64,000 bases of DNA, taken from NCBI GenBank assembly GCA_017591395.1, contig WEDG01001070.1, forward strand, positions 1 to 64,000, given 5' to 3'. The notes beneath the pieces were generated by a model. It saw only the letters and a program-made list of their open reading frames with translations. It ran no database searches and was not told the origin of the DNA. Of this stretch, positions 1 through 12,266 are shown piece by piece. Made by a program: the position numbers and the translations under genes. The stretch comes from Schistocephalus solidus. Its lineage: Eukaryota > Platyhelminthes > Cestoda > Diphyllobothriidea > Diphyllobothriidae. The number at the start of each line of letters is the position of its first letter. Position 1 is the stretch's first letter.

Positions 1-2010
1 TGTTTGCAGAATATGCATAAAGTCGTTTTTTTTTTACAGTGGTCGATTGTCTTCGACCCAAATGTTCATTCAAATTTTGCGTTTTACACTAAAACGTTAT
101 GTTCTTATAACCTGACTCCATGTCTTGCACTTAATTTTTTAAGAAATTTTTTCCTGATTATTTTTGAGAGTCCATATACCAGACACCGCATGTAGAAGTC
201 TGGGAAACATACTGAGCATCTGAACCCCTCGCTACTGTGTAACACAGCAGCAAAAGCATCGACGACACACGTGTTTGGGCCAAATGCAAGAACCTGTATC
301 AGATGTACCGTATAATGTCTTGGCCATAAAATATTCATACTCCTTGTAGTACTTCTTGTTTTTTGAATGGACGTATTGTCGTTATTACTCAGAAGATGAT
401 TGACTTTGACACAATCGTTCATTAAAATTTCGGGCCCTGACAAAAAACTTCATGTCCGAATCACCTGACTCAATGTTCTGCTTTAAATAATTTCAGAAAT
501 TATTTCCCTGATTAATCTGTATAATCCATATACCAGAAACGTCAAAGAGAACGTGGAAATGCCCACTGAGGAGCCGAACCCCTCGATGCTGTGTCACGCA
601 ATTGAAGAAACATCGAAAAAACACGTGTATGTGCTTTAAGCTAGTTCCTACGTCGGAAGAACGGTTAAATGTCTTTGACATAAGATTCATACTCCTTGTA
701 TAACTACTTGTTTAAAGAATGGACATTAAGTGGTTATTAATCAGTGGATGATTAACGTTGACCAAAATGTTCATTTTTATTTCGGTTCTGACGGAATAAA
801 GTCATAATCAAATCACCTGACTTCAAGTCCTGCAGGTAATAATTTCATAAATTATTTCCGTGATTATTGTCTGAAGTCCATATACCAGAAATCGCAAAAA
901 GAAAGCTGAACGACCCACTAAAAAGCCAAACCTTTCGTTGCTGTGTCACGTAGCAGCAGAAAAGTCGGCATAACACGTGTCTGGGCTTTAATATTTAACC
1001 CATGTCGGAAGTACGGTATACTGTTTTTTTCATATAAGATTCATACATATTGTAGTACTAATTGTTTGTCGAAAAGACATGCAATGGTTATTTTACAGAG
1101 GTTGCTTATCTTCGACCCAAATGTTTATTAATATTTCCGGTCTGACGCTTAAAAGTCATTTCCGAATCACCTGGCTTCAAGTCTTGCACTTCATTTTTTA
1201 AGAAATTATTTCCCCGATTTTTCTCTGGAGACCTTTTACCAGAAACCACACGAAGAACGCTGGGGTACCCACTGAGGATCCGAACCTCTATGCGCTGTGC
1301 CACGCAGCACCAGAAACATCGGCGACACACATATTTGGGCTTTAAGCTAGAACATGTGTCGGAATAACCGTATAATGCCTTTGCCATATAATATTCATAC
1401 TATGCGTTGTACTGCTTTTTTGTTGAATGGAAATAACATCGTTATTACTTAGTGGATGAAAGTCTTCAACCCAATTGTTCATAGAAATGTTTGCCCTGAC
1501 CTAAAAAAGTAATGTCCGAATCACCTGACTCAATGTTCTGCACTAAATAATTTCATAAATGAATTCCTTTATTATTATCTGATGTTAATATACGAGAAAC
1601 GTCATAGAGAACGCGGACGGACCCACTGAGGAGCCAAACCCCTCGTTGCTGTGTCACGCAATTGCAAAAACATGGGCAAAACACCTTAATTCACCTGAAT
1701 TAATGTCTTGCACATTATTATTTCAGAAATGTTTTCCCTTATTTTTCTTTAGAGACCTTGTACCAGACAACACATAGAGAACACTGATGATCCGAACCCC
1801 TATGTGATGTGTTACGCAGCAGCAGACACATCTGCTTAACACGTGTCTGGGTTTGTAGCAAGTACCTATGTCGGAAGAACGGTATAATGTCTTTGTTATA
1901 TGAGATTCATACTAAATTTAGTATACATTGTTTGAAAAATAGGTAGAACGTGGTTATTAATGCAGTGATTATTAGTGGTCAACCCAAATGTTCACTAAAA
2001 TTTTGAAACT
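1..2010 (-). repeat. 354-bp tandem repeat array, left outer arm
   Basis: Tandem repeat read in reverse. The landmark rc(GTGACACAGCAACGAGG) recurs near 225, 579, 931, 1285 and 1639, a period of 352-354 bp, then near 1797 after a shortened 158-bp unit. Each unit carries a CACGTG core, a pol-III B-box-like GGTTCGGCTCC and the phrase TTTCTGGTATATGGACT. The array is the inverted partner of 60.6-62.43 kb. Short open frames here (for example 1106-1387 minus) follow from repeat conservation and are not taken as genes. Confidence 0.88.
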
Positions 2011-3145
2011 GACCCTGCTCCTTCATATTTATTTCGTTGATTCGTTAACGACTTTTTAAATGGCACCTTTTTACACTGCCCCACTTTCATAACTTTTAAT
2101 TTTGCACTATTCCATGCTGAAAAACTTATTTTTGGAAAAACATGTTTATCATGGGTGCAATGATAAATTCCCTGTGCATTCGAAAAATAATGAATATTCC
2201 ACAAACACAAACTCTTAGTTACCATTTTATTGAATTGCTTACGCAAAGCACCAAAGTTTGCATTGTAATTGCTCCCACCAGCTCCTTAGTTTTACGATAG
2301 TGACCCCAGGTATTTTATTCATTTATTTCTTCTTTGGTAAAAATGCTTTCATTCATCCTGTTTTACATTTTTAAGCTTCTCAAAATTTATAAAATTCCTC
2401 AGAATTCGAATATAACATGAGGACTGGGTTTCAATTTTATTTGTGATATAAGAAATGTTGTCTTCCTTACGATGGATTATGCATTTCAGACTTTATCTAT
2501 GTTAAGCATGTTACAGTCAGACTTCACTTAAATACTGTAAACAATCCTGCTCTGGAATCAAAGATGACTTAAGACAGTGGCAGCGGTCAGCTGGCATTAG
2601 GCTGGAGGCATATGAGGTTTAGTCACATGCTGTTAAAAGAAAGCAAATATTCGTTTTTACATGTATTCCAGTCAATTTTGCCTCCGTTTTTGTTGTTATT
2701 GATGAGATACCTACCACAACGTGCCATTTATGTGTAAAACTCTTTTTTACACATATTGGTCTTATTGAGACTCCTTTTCATAATCGATACACTCTTGTTT
2801 ACTATTGCGCCTTCACACAAGCAGTTGTTTTTTTTTTTACATATAACCATTGTCCACCACATTTTCCTCTTTTATATTAGACATGCTCACCTATGTCATA
2901 TTGCAAACGTTGTGTAAAAGCATGGAGCCTATTTGATAAAACATTGCCAATTTATTTATTCAATCTCATCAAAATCTTAGAAGTGTTTTTAAAACTGGTT
3001 TTCTACCAATTCTCAACATCATGCTTTACATCAGCCCCAAAATACTCACATTAATGTCCTTTTATTTCTTCCATTTTCTTCACAACACCCGTCTTCCTTT
3101 GGGCTCTTCCCAGTAGCATAACAAGTATCTTTACAGAAAAAAAAT
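2011..3145. repeat. Inverted-repeat arm, partner of 54855-55957
   Basis: The sequence is the reverse complement of 54855-55957 with small indels. For example GCTTACGCAAAGC at 2237 matches its complement ending at 55735, and GGGCTCTTCC at 3101 matches GGAAGAGCCC at 54882. No coding potential is recognised. It directly abuts the 354-bp array here, but its right-hand partner is separated from that array by about 4.6 kb. Confidence 0.85.
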
Positions 3146-4149
3146 CTCTGTAACAGCCTATTTATACAGAAAAAACTAACTTTGCTTAATTCTCTACCGA
3201 CTGGAGTGAATTTCTTTACCGGGAACTGTTGCTATCCGTTTACGAAGGCAATGAGGTAAGAGAAGATGAGGTCCGTGAGATATGCCATCCCATTAGTTTT
3301 TTTCAAATTCAAGCAAAGAATCATATGCATTACAGCTGCCAGTTATAGGGTATCTCGATTTTTTAGTGAACGATATCAGCATAGATGAAACAAAGTAAGA
3401 CCTATCAAAACCAATTCAGTTTTTTTTACCCATGTCTAATGCCCATCGTATGGCACTGCAGCAAGATGGGTAGCAAGATAATTTTTCTTTTCGCACTCAA
3501 TTAGCTGTCAAATTATACCAAAATTGAAGTCAACTGCAAAATTCAGCATTTATTTCTCAAAAAATGTATTTAAAGAACGAATGTGCACAAAGCTGCATAA
3601 TTTACGATTTAAATGATATAACAGAGATGGCTTCTGCAATATGCCACAAAACAGAAGTGAAATGAAACCAAACCATTTACGTAATACATATAAAGCATAA
3701 TTTAACAATATAAGCGCAAGATCAGCATACAAGTTTGCTTGCACTTTTAAAAAATAAACTAGAGCGGTCGCGTCAGGTCTAAAAATTGGACGGAATATAA
3801 TGAAATAAAAACAACAAATTGCATATATATTCAAATCATAATGTTTACTTTACCAGTGTTACACGGAATAAAAACTAAAAAAAGGTAGCCGTAAATAAAA
3901 TAAGAGGCATTTTTTTAATAAATTTGATAGTGTATAATACTATGGCATTTAAAAAGTGATAACGTGATTCTACCAAATTTGTCATAAATAATTACTTTTT
4001 GTTATTACCTTAAAAATGTGAAATCTTTTCGCTTAACCTTTACAGTGACCAGCATTTCATGTAAGGTGAATGCACATGTAGCGAAAGAAGCTGAAATGCA
4101 ATTGATATACGAGCGAATGCAGACCATCATACAGTAAACGCTCGGCAAA
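3146..4149. other. AT-rich intergenic sequence, nothing recognised
   Basis: Single-copy-looking AT-rich sequence downstream of the minus-strand Kunitz gene. It has poly(A/T) runs and no persuasive open frame, RNA gene or repeat. The 94-aa minus-strand frame at 3550-3834 has no recognisable motif. A TTTATT (AATAAA on the minus strand) at about 3550 could be a distant poly(A) signal, but none lies close to the Kunitz stop codon. Confidence 0.4.
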
Positions 4150-5620
4150 AGGCATTTGGATGAGCGTAAACACTAGATCTCAAGTATTTATAACTAAACA
4201 AATGCATAAATATGCAGGCTAATTTGTTTAAAGTGCACACGTGAACTTTCCACATGTAGGCTGATAACTGTTGGCGCTGCATTTATAACTCAAATGACAG
4301 TACATTCTGAGGCAAAACAGCAAAGCTTGTAGAATGAATCGTTTATACACAATACAGCTTTTGCCCCAGGCAGGTAGTATTGGCAACTGTGCCCTTGAAA
4401 GAGGCCTATCACGACTCAACATCAAATCATACCTGAAAAAAGTCGATTTTTTTCCAAAAGTGTACAGCAGTGATCTTACAGCCTGTCACTAAACTTGCTT
4501 TTTTTCTCTTGATTGAATTGCGTAATTCCGCCGCCCTGTGTGCCGCTCTCGTTGGTTCCAAAGACAGCGAAAGAGAGCTGCGACTCATGAAGTGATGGCA
4601 ACCTGTTACATGTTCCAAGTTAGAAAGCTTATTGATCTCCACTCTATCGTGTCAGACAGATGTCAACTGCTTACAAAAAAGTCACCAAATGCGCAAACAA
4701 ATGGTCGTTGAATTGCTGGATTCAGGCATATGTGATACGTCTTCACTTATAATGGTTAAGCAGGAAAACTACGTGTTATAGGAAGAGAAACGAACACAAC
4801 GAAACGCACACAATTGTTTAACTTACCTATTCTTGAGCATGAACTGGCTTTGTTTTTACATGCATTGTATGTATTAAAGCGGTTTTCATTGCCACCAAAT
4901 CCGCTATAGTTAAATTTTACGCAACGACCAAAAATGTAGCTGAATGCATATTGGATAATATTTTGTGTGCCTGTTCCTTTTTCAATACGCTTATAGCATA
5001 TAGAATGGGATTCTAAAATGCAATTGTCATAGGTGGGAGATAAAAGGCCATCACAATTAAGATAATGGTATGTAATTTGCATTTTGTTGTGCACATGAAA
5101 ACGTTTTTATGTTCAAATAATAAACAAAGGTATGCCAAGCTTCGAAAAAGATGCTCGCGGATGCGAAAATGTTTTTAAGCTAGAATGATTTATGCCTGCC
5201 TGTACTAAGAATTCAAAAACAAGTAAATATCGGCACGCAAGAGTAAGCAAAGTGTGATTTAAGGAAAATGGCCTAACATTTTTTCGATTTGAAACTTCTC
5301 ATAAGACTGTTTTTACACTTATTGTGCCATGTAGTCTATTTTTGCTTATGTCGTTTCAAAATAAGTCCTACACAAAGTCGTCTTAGTTTTTCAACCACTG
5401 AAGGCAGTTTAACCGTCGACGAATCGGTAAATTTGCAATTCGGCGTTTTGGCTTGTTTCCTGTTATGTTACACGTCTGGTCATTACCACTTATCACAGAA
5501 TTCGGTTTTGGCCATGACAAGTTTGGCATTGTGATGGTTGCCGCGCCCAACGTAAAGGACAAACAATGCAATAGTAGCCATTTATAACTCTTAATTTGGC
5601 ATCAGCTTGCATATGTATAA
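4150..5620. repeat. Segment duplicated, diverged, at 34100-35620
   Basis: This stretch aligns by eye, in direct orientation, to 34.1-35.6 kb. Shared landmarks include CACGTGAACTTTCCA (4240 and 34210), a conserved GCCCTGT.TGCCGCTCT, and a common AATGAAAACCG/AATGAGAACCG core (minus strand) inside the Kunitz exon. It covers Kunitz exons 2 and 3, the intron between them and the 3' end of intron 1, but not the signal-peptide exon. This is a segmental duplication rather than a transposon: no element ends are seen. Confidence 0.7.
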
Positions 5621-7895
5621 CAGCAGATACTGGTATAGAAAAGACAAAAAGCTGTTTTTTTTGGGTTGTGAGCACAACATTTAATGCTTTCATAATTTTC
5701 GCTTCCTCCATAGCATTATAAGCGTTAAGATGTTCCATGTGCTGTCCGTCGACATCAAGATAAATAATTAAACTTATTTTAACTTTCTGTTTCTGATACT
5801 TTAAGCAGCCTGCAACTTTATTATATATTTCTCTATTGCATTGAGCTGTATAATTTTGTCACCCTGTTTGCTGTCATTACCAGATCAGCAGACAGTAAGC
5901 TCAAAATTTTTATGTGTCACAAGCTTGAATTAAGACAGGTTGGTGATCCCCAGCCTATCTTGACAGAGTTATATTGACTTCCTAAAATTATATAAAAAAA
6001 CTGGTATTGCACTACACACCTTTTCCTGAAATATTAAAAATCTAAAGGCATTAGCTTTGCTTTGACTTTGAGCAGTCAAACAGAAAATGATGTCATGTAT
6101 AAACGAAATCCAAATCCCATGTGCTCATATAACTGTTTGTTTGGTAATTTGACGGTTAAAATTCCTAAATTCTCCTTCCGTTATTAAGGGACTTGCTTTT
6201 TCATCACATCCAGCGTATAGCAAGTACTTTTTTGCGCATCACATAATTGAATTCGTATCGCAAATTATGTGTCTGCATGACCTATTATCTTGGGGTTGGA
6301 TCTGATATGCAATAAAAATTCAAGAAAAGCCTTGTGTTACGAAAAAAATATTAAACGCTTCGTCATTCATTTTTTTCAATAAACTCTTTTTTTACAATTC
6401 GTAAAAAATGTCTTAATTGGCCGTCATTTTCAGTTGACACCCCTTTTGTTAGCAGTAAATTTTAAGGTAACATGCTTCTTCCTTTTTTGTTTTTTCTCCA
6501 CATTAATGATATTTCCTCCGAAGTTGAGCACTCTCGGTTTTTTTATGCAGACCATCGTTAAGACGTATATTCCTTCTCTTAATCTTTGTACGAATGATGC
6601 TTAAAGGAAATGCACGCAGACTTGTTTGCTCTTTCCGCGTGGAGCTCAACGTGGCAATTGGAAGTCTGACCTTATTTTCGGTACATGTGCTTTAGGCTTG
6701 ACAGAATTCACAACCAGTTATTTTTCAAGGCACCCCTATGAATGAATGGTCCATCATCAAGGACTTTTGTTTAAGCAACCAAAATAATTTAGATCTGTCA
6801 TCTCATCTCAATCTTAATTCGGTCAATGCTGCCCAGATATGTTCCTTCATTTCTTTTAATTGCTCTCATTATAAAAAATTAATTCAGACTAAATCAAACA
6901 TGTATTCTTCCCTTTCTTTAACATTACTGTCCATTTTTTGGTTGTATGACCGAAATTAGCCGTTGTAATTTTGATAGGTTTCAGGACATTTTACTCAAAA
7001 CTCTTACCTTTAACCTGTTTAACTAACTCGTGCTAAAATAGGTGGCATATAATTAACCTTAACTTAATAAGCATTCGGAGAATTGAAGCAAGTTTCTACC
7101 TCCTTAACTGCCTTTATAATATTTCGAATATTATCCAAGTACTCTAACGTACAGCTTACGTAATTCTTCACAGTTAATGCGGCCTCCGTTATCCTGCTTA
7201 ACTAAATGATCTTTGTTCTTTGCTTCCTGGTGTCGCTTTCTTTGTAATAAGCAGCCAATCATTATAAGGCTTTCGAATAACCTGCCTTAATGTAAGCGAA
7301 GAATGCACATTAATCTTAACACTGATTCAATTTAAATTTATCTTTCTGTCTAGCACCCTTAATTGTTACGCTTAAAGGCAATCCATACGCATTGGGATCA
7401 CACCTCTGGTGCTGAAACGCAGCCTCTATCGTATCATGATTTCTCCTATAAAGAGGACTGCTTTAAATGCTTAAACATTCTAAAGTGACAGTTTTCCCCG
7501 TTTAATCCCACAAATTACATTCAAGATATGCCTCACATAAAAGTGTCGAAGGAAATGCTTTCACTATGTGCTCCTTTCTTATTTTTGACTTAAGTGCATT
7601 GCGTGAAAGGTCATCGCCAATACCTGACTTCTGTTAAATATTTTCTGAAAAAGAATTTGCACTCGCTTAAGTTTATTATTATACAATGTAACTGCCCTTC
7701 CTGGTACTCAAGTTAAACATTTATTATTATATCTAATGTTTGCAAACGAAGTCATCCAGCGAAAAAAAGTAAAGCTTTATTTTAATCATATTTTTCAGTT
7801 AAAAATAATAAAATAAATTGTTATATGTACTCACCAGGCAATTTCGCATTCCCGCGCATAAAGGCTACCAGGCTTAGTAGAACTAATGCTAGCAT
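4422..7895 (-). CDS. Secreted single-domain Kunitz-type protein (3 exons)
   Basis: Spliced minus-strand model: exon 1 7895-7835, exon 2 5012-4827, exon 3 4432-4422 (85 aa). Exon 1 starts at ATG with a hydrophobic signal peptide (MLALVLLSLVAF; likely cleavage after RGNA) and ends at donor GTGAGT. Exon 2 has acceptor TTGCATTTTAG and donor GTAAGT. Exon 3 follows acceptor TTTTTTCAG and reaches TGA after three codons. Both introns (2822 and 394 nt) are phase 1, as usual for Kunitz exons. The domain has Cys26, Cys51, Cys72 and Cys79, with 24 residues between the first two and 20 between the next two, exactly as in BPTI 5-30 and 30-51. F54, Y56, G58, N64 and F66 fit the FxYxG...NRF signature. Positions equivalent to Cys14 and Cys38 are Gly and Phe, so that disulfide is absent; P1 is Thr. 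Known family members inhibit serine proteases or block channels; this one's target is not predictable. No near poly(A) signal is seen. Confidence 0.72.
5621..7834. other. Body of Kunitz intron 1
   Basis: AT-rich intronic sequence between the signal-peptide exon and the duplicated segment. No RNA gene, mobile element or persuasive alternative exon was found. Short frames such as 6738-6959 plus are hydrophobic or compositionally biased and lack flanking splice signals that would join them in phase. Confidence 0.45.
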
Positions 7896-7927
7896 TTTTG
7901 TCGATTTTCTTTATTCCTAAGCAGATC

Positions 7928-7936
7928 CTTTTATAT
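7928..7936 (-). promoter_or_regulatory. TATA box of the Kunitz gene
   Basis: On the minus strand the sequence reads TATAAAAGG, 33 nt upstream of the ATG at 7895. With usual TATA-to-start spacing the 5' leader would be only a few nucleotides. A TGCTTAG just before the ATG could alternatively serve as a spliced-leader acceptor, which flatworms use. The TATA box supports 7895 as a true first exon. Confidence 0.55.
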
Positions 7937-10900
7937 TCGTCCTTGCTCGTGTGTTGCTGAAGTAGTTTGTTTTCCTAGTTTTAATTGATTGGCATGGCCA
8001 ATGCAGGGTGAAATGGTTTGTTGTTGTTTTCGTTAACCATAACTTGGCAAATATCATTCCGGATTCATATCTTCACCTTGCTTGAAGAAATACCTAAGCC
8101 ATGTTAGGAGAGCACCCAGTTTCAACAGCACCGCTGTAGTGCAGCAAAAACGCCGGGGTTTGTGCTTCACAAACTCTGATATCCAATCGGAAGAATCAAA
8201 GAGCATTTTTAAAAGAAAAATTCATATCTGCGTCTTTACATGGGATTAGCCAATTATGGATTAGGATGATCCATTTTTTTTTTGCCAGAAATTGCAATAA
8301 ACCTATAAACTCTAGCAGCGGCAAACTGCATCCATTGAAACCTGGTATTTTTCCTAGTCTAAACATGAAAATAATGATATTCGTATATTTGAAAGGTAAT
8401 ATCCGATAATGCCGTGAATATCAGTCTAGCAGTAGAAAATTATCCTAGGGGAATATTTTTGTTATTTTTTTGCCACTTTATGTCCAAGGAATGAAAGCAG
8501 TTGAGAACGGGAAATGGGGAGCACAAGTGCAGTTGGCGTACAGTCACTCTTTCTTTTTTTATAGCACCAAATATATGCGCCAGGCAAGAATGCATTGGTG
8601 GAGGGTTGCTTTCGGTCTTCTAAAGAAATCATCAGTTGTGGGCTGAAGAACCAGCGCCAGTGCTCTCCATCGAGCTGGAGAGAGTTAAGAGCGTTTTTGC
8701 AACCATAATTCCTTTGAGCAGCTTTGAATTCATAAACCACGTGAAAGTTATCTTGATCAAAGCATTCATTTGTAGGATAATTATAATCTGGAATATTGTA
8801 TCTTATATTGCTATAGCATTAACTGAAACAATACAAAGATGCCAAACTGCTCGCCCTAGTCGAAGAATTAAGAAACTTTGCGTTCACTACTCCTCCGAAC
8901 ATGATCAAGCTGCCTCAAAGTGATCAATGTATGTCTGCCCTCTGTAATCGGCAAAACCATAAGGCTTCAAAGTGTAAAATCGCATAGTTTTGTTGAAAAG
9001 TAACCGAATAGTTATCCGATGATGCATATTTTTTTGAGAAAAATAGGTTGGACCAATTTTATATACTTGCGTTTAGTGGCATAATGGAAACGAGCAGTTT
9101 TCCAGGCTATCCTTATGTTCATTTTATAACGTATGAGTCTACTGTCGATCGATTGAACATTGATGTGGATAACCCGGTAATTCTGCGGGCTTTAGAGACA
9201 AGCAGCACAAAATGATCTGAAAGGTTAAAAAGGTTAGATTATGATTTGCCCACATCTTTTACGACTTCAGACACATTATTCTTTTGACCACCTATGCTTA
9301 TTTGATGATAATGGTCATCGCCAACGACCACAATGGAACAGTTTTGCCAAGAAGAGCTAAAGGCACCAAGAGCAGCACTACTGGGCAAAGGCCTCAAATT
9401 AGTTTTTTAATAGTTCTAGCACAGGACCGAGATCTGGTGACATATAAAGATTCACATTTGTTAAATGGGCGGCAAACATTGAGTGCCTTTAATTATGTTA
9501 TTCACCTCATATTTCATTGACAAAAGACAAACTAAAGGCGGGCCAAGCCCACTACATTGAATAAATCAACTCCTCACACGTACAGGTTTGGAGATAAAAT
9601 CGGAGATCTAAACATGTTGGGTGCTTTATGGCAAGCAGGTCAAAATAAATTTAAGAGTTTAACCGTACGTACTGGAAGAAAAACAGTTCAAGAGGAGGAA
9701 TGTATCATAAAAACGATAAAAGGCCTCAAAGAAGTCTAAATTGCCTATGTAAAACGTAACACTCTGGTCCGCAGAATGGCTAACATGATCAAATCAAGAT
9801 AACTGACAGGGGTCAAAAGACAATATTTTGAAGAGCGTAGGCTGGGCCGCACACATAAGGTTATTCATTTGTAAGTTATTAATGTCTCCTAGATCTTCGA
9901 AGCTTCGTTAAGTGTGTTGAATGGCAAAAAATTATCAAATGACGAAGCTTGGCCGTGTTTAGGTATAGGCAGAATTCGCAATTACTTCCATTCACTGGGA
10001 AAGGTGCGCTTTCCAAAGCTAGTTTACTTCATATAATTATATATTTAAATATATCTAACATAAGGGATGAAATAATATCAATAGCATCCACCTTTTTAAC
10101 ACTGAGTGAATTGACAGCTGGTTCTCGAATATGAGATGGATGAAAAGGTCCAACGGCGGACGTAACGTCTAAAATGTTGAATGTCAGGGTTTTGAGGATG
10201 ACACTGACCAATATCGGATGTTCGGAAGAGAAGCGATTAAATTTTTTCCTAATATTTTGGAAGAGACAACATAAAAACTATCAAAGCGCAACTTGTTGTG
10301 GAAAATGAGAGTTCTAAAAGTGCCTTATATGACTGCTTGCCACGTTTTTCAATGCGTTGTTTGAGTATGGAGGAAAATTGTGTAGCATTTAATGGACGGT
10401 TTTCGGGAATGCACCTTAATCAAGGTCTATGCTGCAAACCATATAACCCATCCAAGACAAAACACATGTTCTGAGCTTCTGAGCATTGAATTCGTATATC
10501 ACGTACACGCAAAATATAGCCAAAACAAGGTCTTGCCCGTCAAAAACCAACCAATTACTGAAGGAAACTGTAAAACATGAAATAAACATAGACAATTATA
10601 ACATTGTTTTGACAACGAAAAGATTCGCAAAGGAAGCGATTAGTTTTGAAAGCAGGTTCATTAAGATAATAAAGGTGTGAAATGCTGAGTTGTTCTTCAA
10701 ATAACAGGGAACAAATCAGCATTGTTGTTTGAAATACACATTTAAACACAATTTTACCAAATAATGCTCACTTTTGCTACTGATTACAATATAACATTTG
10801 CTTATCACCCTCCCTACTATATGTAAGTAACGGAACTGCAATTGTTATAACAATCGTATCAAAAACCCTAACACACCACTTCTGTTTGTTTCTGAAAGCA

Positions 10901-12030
10901 TTTTTTCTGAGCGAATCAAATAATAATGAACATTATCGGATGATATTAATCATAGCGTCTTTTTTGGAGTTTGCCGTTATAATTGGCTGCAAATGAGTCC
11001 TGTTCACTTGTCATGGCGTGTTTGCTTGGTTGCACATTGTACGGTACCAGATTTAGTTCAACAGCAAACACCGCCTAAGACAACACTCGGACTTAAAGAT
11101 TTCAAAGAAACATAGTGCGTAATGGTAAAAGAATATATTGATGGTACTGTCTACCGCCTAATTGGGACGATAAGGCCTACTCGAAGGGAAATCAGCGACG
11201 TAACCATAGCGCCTTGAGTGCATTGTGTACTCCAAATCATGCGCAGATAATAAACGATGCCATTTTGAAAACTCGCCTTCAGCACGCATAACATAAAGAA
11301 GCCAAGCAAAGGAACTATGGTCATTCTGATCAAGGACTTAAGGTACCAAATAAGTGTTTGAAAATAATCAAAAGAAAATAATAATTAACTGAATAAAAAG
11401 TTGTCTACTATCGGCTTCAACTGCGTATTGTTACAGACGGATACTTGAGTCGGCGTTATCTTTGTTTACCGGTTCGGTTCCCTATCTTTTGAGAGCACTT
11501 TCAAAACAAAGAAAAAGCTAAAGTAAAATAATAAAATTGTGAATTTATGTGCTCCGTGTGAGCAGAAAGATATGCAGGAAAGTAATAATCAGTGGTTTTA
11601 GATAAAAGGCAGTTTTAAATATAAATCGGTGATTCATCTTTTTATCACATGAATAAACAGTTTGGCATAAAATATTTAACTGAAATTGAAACTGAAAAAC
11701 TTATGCAAGTGAAAAGAGGGCAGTTTTTAATGAGCCCGTACTTTAAAAAACCGTGTAGTTTATAATAACAGCTTCACAAATTTTATTGAGTGTGAGTGGT
11801 GAGAATATAAGTAAGTTTCATTAGGAGATGTAAAACAATGCACATAGCGGTGCTTTTTCACAGATGAATTCGAGGGACCGACAGCAGAATAAAGCCTCGA
11901 AATCTCAGTAACAACGGTTGTATTCTGATGATGGTTAAACAAACGGAAGTGTTTTAAGCTGTAGGAGTCCTATTTGTAACCCGACGGAAGGCTCCTGGAT
12001 TCACGATGCATGGGTACGTTGTTTGCAAAC
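7937..12030. other. AT-rich single-copy region without recognised genes
   Basis: About 4 kb upstream of the Kunitz gene. Open frames of 60-95 aa occur (8462-8740 minus, 8636-8923 plus, 9284-9520 plus, 9557-9739 plus, 10392-10580 plus) but overlap one another on opposite strands, lack recognisable motifs and show no convincing splice-site pairing. The 92-aa minus frame at 8462-8740 is the least AT-biased and could be an exon. No array, SINE or retroelement was recognised. Confidence 0.35.
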
Positions 12031-12047
12031 GCTTTTGATAATTACTT

Positions 12048-12266
12048 ATGATCCTTTCTGGACATTATGGTGGAAAGTGTGATCGACCAAATCCCGCTAA
12101 GTGTCCAAGCCAGGAGATGAGAGTACGGCTTCCGCAGATCATCAATGCACTGGAAGATGCGACCGTGCTCATTGACAAAACTACCAGCAGCTGCAAATAG
12201 GAGGATTTTACCGTCGTCTTCAACAGACTTAAGCTAAAATGTATAACTACCACAGACGTCTGTTAA
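12048..12266 (+). pseudogene. Short cysteine-containing open frame with one in-frame TAG, unassigned
   Basis: A frame from ATG 12048 reads 50 codons to TAG 12198-12200, then continues in the same frame for 21 codons to TAA 12264-12266. The first part contains GHYGGKCDRPNPAKCPSQ and an amphipathic stretch INALEDATVLIDKT before SSCK; the second ends LKLKCITTTDVC. The residue mix is protein-like (few AT-rich codons, five cysteines) and the stretch is visibly more GC-balanced than its surroundings. It could be an exon with an unrecognised acceptor, or a decayed gene; CAAATAG at the stop could be an acceptor. The family is not recognised. Confidence 0.25.

Noticed and set aside
1106..1387. 93-aa frame with a near-identical twin at 61241-61522
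   Set aside because: Similarity is explained by the inverted 354-bp repeat arrays. Neighbouring units do not keep the frame, so coding constraint is unlikely.
5013..5094. Extension of the Kunitz open frame upstream of 5012 (NCDGLLSPTYDNC)
   Set aside because: An acceptor TTGCATTTTAG at 5013 fits the phase-1 junction and gives exact Kunitz spacing from Cys26. The upstream part has no acceptor of its own and hits a stop.
8462..8923. Overlapping 92-aa minus and 95-aa plus frames
   Set aside because: They occupy opposite strands of the same DNA, have no motif and no splice support; neither is favoured.
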